Positions 6,881 through 11,236 of a stretch of DNA of 11,236 nt are shown piece by piece. The notes beneath the pieces are model-generated. The model worked only from the letters and a program-made list of their open reading frames with translations, had not been told where the DNA came from and searched no databases. Source of the DNA: an uncultured Collinsella sp. GTDB taxonomy: Bacteria; Actinomycetota; Coriobacteriia; Coriobacteriales; Coriobacteriaceae. A program made the translations under genes and the position numbers. The stretch's first letter is position 1. Each line of letters starts with the position of its first letter. The stretch spans positions 1 to 11,236 of the forward strand of contig URTL01000058.1 of assembly GCA_900550785.1 (NCBI GenBank), read 5' to 3'.

Positions 6881-8956
6881 ATGAGATTCTCGATTATTAG
6901 CGAGATCCCCGGCAGGACCCGTCTTCAATTGGCGGGTCCTGTGCCAGAGAGCGATCTCGATGCACTTCTTAAGCTCAGCGGCGATATCGACGGCGTGCAC
7001 AAGGTGCGCGTTTATGGCCGCATTGGCCAAATGGCGCTGGAGTACGACGAGCCGCGCCGCGCAAGCGTGCTCGACGCCTTGGGTGCGCTCGATGCCCAGG
7101 CCATTGCCGACGCAAAGACGGGTTACGTGATGCAGCTTGAGCCACGCAAGCACAAGCTCGTCATGGATCTTGCCACACTTATCGGCGCCCACTACGCGCG
7201 CCGCTGGTTCTTGCCGACGCCTCTGCGTGCGGTGTTTGTCGTGGCCGGTTACATGGCATTTTTGCGCGCTGCTCTTCATGAGCTGGCGCAGCCGCGCCTG
7301 ACCGTTCCCGTGCTCGACGCTTCGGCCATCGGCATTTCGTTCGTCAAGCGTGATGTCGACACCGCGGGCCAGACGATGTTCCTGCTCAACGTGGGCGAGC
7401 TGCTCGAGGACTACACGCGCGCCATGAGCGAAAACGAGCTCATCAACTCGCTGCTTGACGTGCCCGACAAGGCGCAAAAGGTCGTCGGCGACACCGAGGT
7501 AAGCGTTGCCGCGACCGAGCTCGAGCCCGGCGATCTGGTCGCCGTGCGCACCGGCATGTCCATTTGCATCGATGGCGTGGTCGAGCAGGGAAGCGCTATG
7601 GTCAACCAGGCGACCCTGACCGGCGAGCCGTTGGCCGTCGAGCGCAGCGTGGGCGACGACGTGTTCGCTGGCACCGTCGTGGAAGACGGCAGCATCTTGG
7701 TGCGTGTGCGCGCCAATACGGCGCAAACCAAACTGCGCTCAATCGTCTCGCTCGTGCAGACGGCCGACTCGCTCAAGTCCGAGGGCCAGTCGCATATGGA
7801 GGACCTTGCCAACAAGATCGTCCCGTGGAACTTCCTGCTCGCGGGCCTGGTTGCGCTTACCACCCGCAGCCTCATCAAGACCTCAGCGGCGCTGATGGTC
7901 GACTACTCGTGCGCACTCAAGCTCACGGGTTCCGTCGCCGTCATGACCGCTATGAGCGATGCCGCCAAGATGGGCGTCATGGTCAAGGGTGCGAAGTACT
8001 TTGAGTCGTTTGCCAAGGCCGACACCATTGTGTTTGATAAGACCGGCACGCTCACCGAGGCGCAGCCGCGTCTTGCCTGCGTACTCACCACCGATGGCTG
8101 GAGCGAGGACGAGGTCCTGCGCCTTTCCGCTTGCTTGGAGGAGCATTTTCCGCATCCGGTGGCGCGTGCCGTGGTCAATGCGGCACGTGAGCGCGGGCTC
8201 GAGCACCGCGAGCGCCATGCTGCCGTCGAGTACATCGTGGCGCACGGCATCGCTTCGTCCATCGAAGGGCGTCGCGCCATCATCGGTTCAGCGCACTTTG
8301 TATTCGAGGATGAGGGCGCGCAGCTCGAGTCCGACATTAAGGAGCAAATCGTGCTCCAGATGCAGGGCTTGTCGCCGCTGTACCTGGCGGTCGACGGCAC
8401 GGTCGTGGGCGTGCTCGGCATCGAGGATCCGCTCAAGCCCGGGGTCCGCGAGGCCATCGCCGACTTGCACGCGTTGGGCGTTAAGCACGTGGTCATGCTC
8501 ACGGGCGACTCGGAGCGCACAGCCGAGCGCATTGCTCGCGAGGCAGGTGTCGACGAGTTTAAGGCCGAGCTGCTGCCCGAGGACAAGTACGCGTATGTTG
8601 AGCGCATTAAGGGCGAGGGGCGCCACGTTGCCATGGTGGGCGACGGCGTCAACGATTCGCCGGCGCTCGGTTTGGCCGACGTGGGGCTGGCAATGGGCGG
8701 TGGAAGCGACATCGCCAAGGAGGTCGCCGATATCATCCTGACCGATACGGATCTCGCCGCGATCGTGCGCCTGCGCCGCATGAGTCAGGGGCTTATCGAC
8801 CGTCTGACGAGTTCGTATTCCAAGGTGATGCTCACCAACTCGGCGCTGTTGGCATTGGGTATTACCGGCATGATTACTCCGCAGGCGTCGTCGCTGCTGC
8901 ACAACGGCTCAACGATCGCCTACAGCCTGAGCAACGCGAAGGCATATCTGCGCTAG
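6881..8956 (+). CDS. fezB: P1B-type metal ATPase, FezB-like (P1B-6 group)
   Basis: This 691-aa P-type ATPase has an HMA_2-like N-terminus with PGRTR (10-14) in place of the CxxC metal site of copper pumps. Core motifs are intact: TGEP (247-250, actuator loop), phosphorylated D386 in DKTGTLT, the HP dipeptide H425-P426, TGD before the hinge, and GDGVND (587-592). The metal-site helix reads DYSCALK with S343-C344-A345 where copper, zinc and cadmium pumps have CPC. As I recall, SCA marks the P1B-6 group, which includes FezB, the ATPase that loads iron into ferrosome vesicles. A final helix with HNGSTIAYSLSNA is family-like. It lies 18 nt after the FezA-like gene, has only a weak ribosome site, and is probably translationally coupled to it. 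General metal efflux is the alternative role. The P1B call is firm; FezB identity is likely. Confidence 0.8.
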   Translation: MRFSIISEIPGRTRLQLAGPVPESDLDALLKLSGDIDGVHKVRVYGRIGQMALEYDEPRRASVLDALGALDAQAIADAKTGYVMQLEPRKHKLVMDLATLIGAHYARRWFLPTPLRAVFVVAGYMAFLRAALHELAQPRLTVPVLDASAIGISFVKRDVDTAGQTMFLLNVGELLEDYTRAMSENELINSLLDVPDKAQKVVGDTEVSVAATELEPGDLVAVRTGMSICIDGVVEQGSAMVNQATLTGEPLAVERSVGDDVFAGTVVEDGSILVRVRANTAQTKLRSIVSLVQTADSLKSEGQSHMEDLANKIVPWNFLLAGLVALTTRSLIKTSAALMVDYSCALKLTGSVAVMTAMSDAAKMGVMVKGAKYFESFAKADTIVFDKTGTLTEAQPRLACVLTTDGWSEDEVLRLSACLEEHFPHPVARAVVNAARERGLEHRERHAAVEYIVAHGIASSIEGRRAIIGSAHFVFEDEGAQLESDIKEQIVLQMQGLSPLYLAVDGTVVGVLGIEDPLKPGVREAIADLHALGVKHVVMLTGDSERTAERIAREAGVDEFKAELLPEDKYAYVERIKGEGRHVAMVGDGVNDSPALGLADVGLAMGGGSDIAKEVADIILTDTDLAAIVRLRRMSQGLIDRLTSSYSKVMLTNSALLALGITGMITPQASSLLHNGSTIAYSLSNAKAYLR

Positions 8957-8975
8957 CGTTTTCGATTGAGTATAT

Positions 8976-9028
8976 GGCCTGCATTCGGGCGGCACCGCAG
9001 CCGCCAGGGTGCAGGCCTTCTTTTGTTT
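8976..9028 (+). terminator. Rho-independent terminator of the fezAB-like operon
   Basis: GGCCTGCA (8976-8983) pairs with TGCAGGCC (9010-9017). Inside it GGCGGC and GCCGCC form a second stem. The T-rich stretch TTCTTTTGTTT follows. It cleanly separates the metal genes from the toxin-antitoxin operon. Confidence 0.85.
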
Positions 9029-9055
9029 GACGAGATGTTAGCTCAGATATATGCT
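9027..9055 (+). promoter_or_regulatory. Sigma-70-type promoter of the toxin-antitoxin operon
   Basis: TTGACG (9027-9032) and TATGCT (9050-9055) are separated by 17 nt, close to the consensus. The predicted start falls near 9062, inside the tandem palindrome at 9058-9074. Confidence 0.65.
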
Positions 9056-9057
9056 CG

Positions 9058-9074
9058 TGCTAGCACTGCTAGCA
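9058..9074. promoter_or_regulatory. Tandem palindromic operator for toxin-antitoxin autoregulation
   Basis: Two copies of the 8-bp palindrome TGCTAGCA lie side by side, 1 bp apart, just downstream of the -10 box and 22 bp before the antitoxin ATG. Ribbon-helix-helix antitoxins bind such short tandem dyads as dimers of dimers and repress their own operon. Placement over the start site fits this. The half-site match GTTAGC at 9037-9042 may be a third, weaker copy. Confidence 0.6.
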
Positions 9075-9095
9075 AACGCTGAAGGTGAGGTTGAG

Positions 9096-9449
9096 ATGGC
9101 TACCGTTGGCAGCATGGCGCAGGTGAATGTTCGCGTAGATCGCTCGGTTAAAGAGCGCGCCGAGGAGGTGCTGCGGCTTTCGGGCGGGTCACTGCCCGAG
9201 CTCATCAAAAAGGTGGTGGCCAAGGTCGCGCAGGGTGGCGGGCAGTGCGAGGAAGTGCTTGCGGCCGTCGACGACCGGCAGCAGGTCGTCGCGCCCGATA
9301 CTCCGTTCGTCGCGTCGTGGGCAGCGGCAGACCGGCTTTATGCAGATTTGGGCATCGCTACGTCGCCCGTATCCGACGATCGCGGCTGGGACACAATCTA
9401 TTCCGACGCCATGGATGAGCATTATCGCCAAAAGGGGATGATCCAGTGA
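9096..9449 (+). CDS. Antitoxin, RelB/DinJ-like ribbon-helix-helix protein
   Basis: This 117-aa protein begins with a short strand and two helices (AQVNVRVDRSVKERAEEVLR, then SLPELIKKVVAKVAQ; residues about 7-46), the pattern of RelB/DinJ ribbon-helix-helix antitoxins. The rest is probably flexible and toxin-binding. The ATG at 9096 is chosen over an in-frame ATG at 9051 because AAGGTGAGG stands just upstream and the earlier ATG would lie within the -10 box. A second in-frame Met (residue 7) directly before the strand is also possible. It is longer than a typical DinJ (about 85 aa). Its stop overlaps the start of the PIN toxin by 4 nt, the classic coupled antitoxin-toxin order. It should neutralise that toxin and repress the operon through the palindromes at 9058-9074. 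Confidence 0.8.
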   Translation: MATVGSMAQVNVRVDRSVKERAEEVLRLSGGSLPELIKKVVAKVAQGGGQCEEVLAAVDDRQQVVAPDTPFVASWAAADRLYADLGIATSPVSDDRGWDTIYSDAMDEHYRQKGMIQ

Positions 9450-9961
9450 GTGGGGCGCCTCTCAAGATCATGGTAGACGCCAGCGTATGGGTTGATTCGT
9501 TTTGCATCGACCATGCCGAGTCGCTTGCCGCGCGTGCGTTTATTGGGCGGGCGACGGAGACGGGGGCGTTGCTGTTCTTCCCGGTGCATATCGCTAAGGA
9601 CGTGCTGGACGTTGTCCAACACGAGCTGAAGCGTAGCGTTCTTGCCAGAGGGGGAGCGCTCGACGAGGCTTCTGCTCACGCGATTGGCGATGCGGCGTTG
9701 GCGTTTGTTCGGAACATGACCGAAAACGCCACGGCCGTGGGCGCAGATGCGTCGGACCTTTGGCTGGCCGACAAATACTTAGCGCTCCATCGCGATTACG
9801 AGGACAACTTGGTGCTCGCCGCGTGCAAGCGCGCACAGGTCGATTACTTGGTGACCAACGATCGCAAGCTGCTCGAACATGCCGATCTTGCAGCAAAGAC
9901 ACCTCGTCAAATGATGCCGATTCTTGCTTTGGCCGAACGCGGCGGCGCGGCTATCGGTTGA
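9446..9961 (+). CDS. PIN-domain toxin (VapC-like ribonuclease)
   Basis: This is a 171-aa PIN-domain protein. MVDASVWVD near the N-terminus holds the first metal-binding aspartate (D11). The C-terminal DYEDNLVLAACKRAQVDYLVTND supplies D117, D120 and the VTND motif (D139) expected of the Mg-binding site of VapC-type endoribonucleases. The central acidic residue may be D52. The start is GTG overlapping the antitoxin stop (GTGA, 9446-9449), preceded by AAAAGGGG. VapC toxins usually have about 130-140 aa, so this is slightly long. They cleave tRNA or rRNA; the target here is unknown. Pairing with a RelB/DinJ-like rather than a VapB antitoxin is a mixed combination, but such pairs occur. Confidence 0.85.
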   Translation: MSGAPLKIMVDASVWVDSFCIDHAESLAARAFIGRATETGALLFFPVHIAKDVLDVVQHELKRSVLARGGALDEASAHAIGDAALAFVRNMTENATAVGADASDLWLADKYLALHRDYEDNLVLAACKRAQVDYLVTNDRKLLEHADLAAKTPRQMMPILALAERGGAAIG

Positions 9962-9973
9962 CGCGAACTGTTT

Positions 9974-10010
9974 GCGGGCCTCTTGGACGACGATGCGCCA
10001 AGGGACCCGC
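9974..10010. other. Imperfect hairpin between convergent genes
   Basis: GCGGG-cct-CTTGG (9974-9986) faces CCAAG-gga-CCCGC (9998-10010) with an internal mismatch and an 11-nt loop. It lies in the short gap between the toxin gene and the opposing gene at 10020. No T-run follows on either strand, so it is at best a weak bidirectional terminator. Confidence 0.35.
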
Positions 10011-10019
10011 GTCTGCTAT

Positions 10020-10454
10020 TTACAAAAGCTCGGCCTTGATGGCGGGACTTTCTGCGAGCTGCTCGGCTGCCTTTTCGTCGGAGCTGTCGAGTGCTGCCAG
10101 ACTGCGGTAGACCCACTCGTTGACCTGGGTGTTCTTGACGCCTGCGGTCTGCATAAGGGCGCCTACCTCGCGGATTGCTGCGAACAGATCGGCTTTGGGA
10201 CCCGCGAGCTCGACCTCGATGCCGTGGTAGGCGGTCACGCCGCGGTTCTCGCTCACGTGGTCGATAAAGCCCTCGACGGTCTCAAGCTGCTGGGCGAGAG
10301 CTGCATCATCGTCAGCGTCCAGCGCGACGAGTGCGTTCGATACCGTGAGGGCGGGATGTCCGCAGGGGACAAAGCCTTCGATGACATCCATAGCTTCGGT
10401 AATGGTTGAGCCCAGGCCTGCGAGGGCATTGACGAGTTGCTGTTTGGTATCCAT
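10020..10454 (-). CDS. Hypothetical acidic protein, 144 aa
   Basis: I do not recognise a family. The protein is acidic, soluble-looking and probably mostly helical, with no signal peptide or membrane helix. The ATG is preceded by GAAAGGA at good distance. A possible promoter lies upstream on the minus strand (10491-10518). It begins MDTKQQLVNALAGLGSTITEAMDVIEG and holds a single cysteine in VPCGHPALT. It is divergent from tmRNA and convergent with the toxin gene, so it stands as a single-gene unit. Its coding quality (start, ribosome site, natural composition) argues it is real. Confidence 0.65.
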   Translation of the reverse strand: MDTKQQLVNALAGLGSTITEAMDVIEGFVPCGHPALTVSNALVALDADDDAALAQQLETVEGFIDHVSENRGVTAYHGIEVELAGPKADLFAAIREVGALMQTAGVKNTQVNEWVYRSLAALDSSDEKAAEQLAESPAIKAELL

Positions 10455-10490
10455 AACGGTCCTTTCGACGTGTCAATTTTGCTTGGCGAA

Positions 10491-10518
10491 AATATACGTG
10501 ACGCGATCGGTAGCAAAA
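10491..10518 (-). promoter_or_regulatory. Candidate promoter of the 144-aa gene
   Basis: On the minus strand TTTTGC (10518-10513) and TATATT (10496-10491) are 16 nt apart and about 37 nt before the ATG. The -10 is good, the -35 weak. Confidence 0.4.
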
Positions 10519-10586
10519 GTGCGAAGTGCGGCGCACATTGGGGTCTTCACAGCTCGTGCATAGAACAGCTGTCTGCCTTTAGAACG

Positions 10587-10595
10587 TGGTAAGAT
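10587..10595 (+). promoter_or_regulatory. Extended -10 promoter for tmRNA
   Basis: TGGTAAGAT is an extended -10 (TGn followed by TAAGAT, 10590-10595). No good -35 is seen 17 nt upstream, which an extended -10 can tolerate. Transcription would start near 10602, giving a leader of about 90 nt before mature tmRNA, with hairpins GCGGGG-ttca-CCCCGC (10608-10623) and ATCGGG/CCCGAT (10648-10669). Confidence 0.5.
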
Positions 10596-10693
10596 AGCTA
10601 TCCACGAGCGGGGTTCACCCCGCGTGTTCCTTGAAAAGTCGACGGTTATCGGGTGTTTGCAGGCCCGATGCCATCCAGACTTTCCCGACATTC

Positions 10694-11057
10694 GGGGGCG
10701 ACTGGTTTCGACACGATAGCTCTGAGAGAGGAAGCAAGCCGAGGTCTCCTCGCCTCGTTAAACAGGGGTACCGTCAAATTGAATTGACAACAACTCTTCT
10801 TTTGAGCCTATGGCTCTCGCTGCTTAATTTATAGCGGCGCGTCAACCCGGTGATTTCCCCGACACCGGCGCGACGTCATTTTTGGGGAATGCTCCTGCGC
10901 ACGTAATCGGTATGGCGCAGGCTAAGACCGAACCGGTTAGGACGCCGCGAGCGTGTCGCTGCGCGCAAAGCGTCCGAGACTAAACCAGCGACTGAGCTTG
11001 GAGATGCCAATCAGGGGGCTTTCGTGGACCGGAGTTCGATTCTCCGCGCCTCCACCA
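10694..11057 (+). ncRNA. ssrA: tmRNA (transfer-messenger RNA)
   Basis: The 364-nt gene starts GGGGGCGACTGGTTTCGAC, the conserved tmRNA 5' end, and finishes with a T-arm GGAGTTCGATTCTCC, CGCCTCC and an encoded CCA. GGGGGCG pairs with CGCCTCC to form the acceptor stem (7 bp, one G-U). The internal reading frame ends LAA before TAA at 10825, and further pseudoknot-forming sequence follows. tmRNA with SmpB rescues stalled ribosomes and tags the unfinished protein for proteolysis. The layout is the one-piece form. A promoter and a hairpin terminator flank it. Confidence 0.97.
10786..10827 (+). other. tmRNA tag-peptide reading frame
   Basis: Read in frame to the TAA at 10825-10827, the tag is DNNSSFEPMALAA if the resume codon is GAC at 10786. 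An in-frame TGA at 10780-10782 limits how far upstream it can begin, so ATT (10783) is the only other choice. The ALAA end is the usual ClpXP degradation signal. Confidence 0.7.
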
Positions 11058-11066
11058 ATAGTTGCA

Positions 11067-11099
11067 AGCAGGTAGGTAAACGTATCTACCTGCTTTTTT
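11067..11099 (+). terminator. Rho-independent terminator of tmRNA
   Basis: AGCAGGTAGGTA (11067-11078) pairs with TATCTACCTGCT (11083-11094), 12 bp with one G-U pair and a 4-nt loop. A run of six T follows, starting with the last base of the stem. It begins 9 nt after the CCA. Confidence 0.9.
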
Positions 11100-11114
11100 A
11101 TTACTTATAGATAC

Positions 11115-11131
11115 CGCGGAGAATCGAACTC
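11115..11131 (-). repeat. Inverted copy of the tmRNA T-arm
   Basis: CGCGGAGAATCGAACTC is the exact reverse complement of tmRNA positions 11032-11048 (17 nt, T-arm and start of the acceptor strand). Beyond this the two copies differ; the base pairing the T-stem is A instead of G. tmRNA and tRNA 3' ends are usual integration sites, so this may be a leftover attachment site. Confidence 0.6.
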
Positions 11132-11140
11132 TGTGCAGGG

Positions 11141-11179
11141 CGCGGGCGTAAAGAAAACGCGGAGCGTTTTTAGCCCGCG
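11141..11179. repeat. Strong hairpin in the GC-rich tail of the window
   Basis: CGCGGGC (11141-11147) faces GCCCGCG (11173-11179), and AAAACGC (11154-11160) faces GCGTTTT (11164-11170) around GGA. The unpaired parts are GTAAAG and TA. No gene overlaps it. On the plus strand only TTTTT inside the hairpin, not after it, so it is not a typical terminator. The remaining bases 11180-11236 are GC-rich, with a GCGGATCCGC palindrome at 11212-11221 and no gene I can support. Confidence 0.55.
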
Positions 11180-11236
11180 GGCGAGCACGCCGGAAGGCGG
11201 GCGAAGCCGGGGCGGATCCGCGCAGCGGATGCGCGG

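Noticed and set aside
5611..7726. Long minus-strand open frames (5611-6750 and 6557-7726) opposite the ABC and P1B genes
   Set aside because: The plus strand encodes complete families with all catalytic motifs here. The minus frames are His/Arg-rich, motif-free and arise from GC-rich codon use.
11101..11140. A tRNA or second tmRNA on the minus strand
   Set aside because: Only the T-arm part matches. There is no paired acceptor stem, CCA or anticodon arm.
1..11236. CRISPR arrays, insertion sequences or phage genes
   Set aside because: No regular direct repeats with spacers, no transposase, integrase or phage structural motifs were seen.

Overview
The window is 11.2 kb of GC-rich, tightly packed bacterial DNA. 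Protein style, GC content, the small Gly-rich protein paired with a metal ATPase, and a tmRNA whose tag ends in ALAA suggest an anaerobic gut actinobacterium of the Coriobacteriia, most like Collinsella. That assignment is an inference from overall character, not a database match.

Layout. 1-338: no gene, but two hairpin terminators, a possible three-way-junction RNA fold, a perfect 27-nt palindrome, and a near-perfect 75-nt palindrome just upstream of the first gene. 339-1703: an AAA ATPase of the DUF4143 type. 1768-2772 (minus strand): an AraC-family regulator with a TTG start, divergent from the next block. 2887-6471: two directly abutting ABC half-transporters that should form a heterodimer (exporter fold, YbtP/YbtQ- or IrtAB-like). 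6617-8956: a small Gly-rich membrane protein followed by an unusual P1B-type ATPase with an N-terminal PGRTR motif and Ser-Cys-Ala in place of the usual CPC metal motif. This pair matches what I know of FezA and FezB, the core of the ferrosome iron-storage organelle. 9027-9961: a toxin-antitoxin operon (RelB/DinJ-like antitoxin and PIN-domain toxin) with its own promoter and a tandem palindromic operator. 10020-10454 (minus strand): an unrecognised 144-aa protein. 10694-11057: tmRNA (ssrA), with promoter and terminator. 11058-11236: no gene, but an inverted, slightly decayed copy of the tmRNA T-arm and a strong hairpin.

How the genes may work together. The centre of the window reads as an iron-handling island: a regulator, a siderophore-type ABC pair and a ferrosome pair. 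The 10-mer AAGGTTAACT lies upstream of both the ABC pair and the fezA-like gene and contains a DtxR/IdeR-like half-site, so the two blocks may answer to one iron regulator. The ferrosome locus is the most interesting system here. Its assignment rests on family motifs and gene order read by eye.
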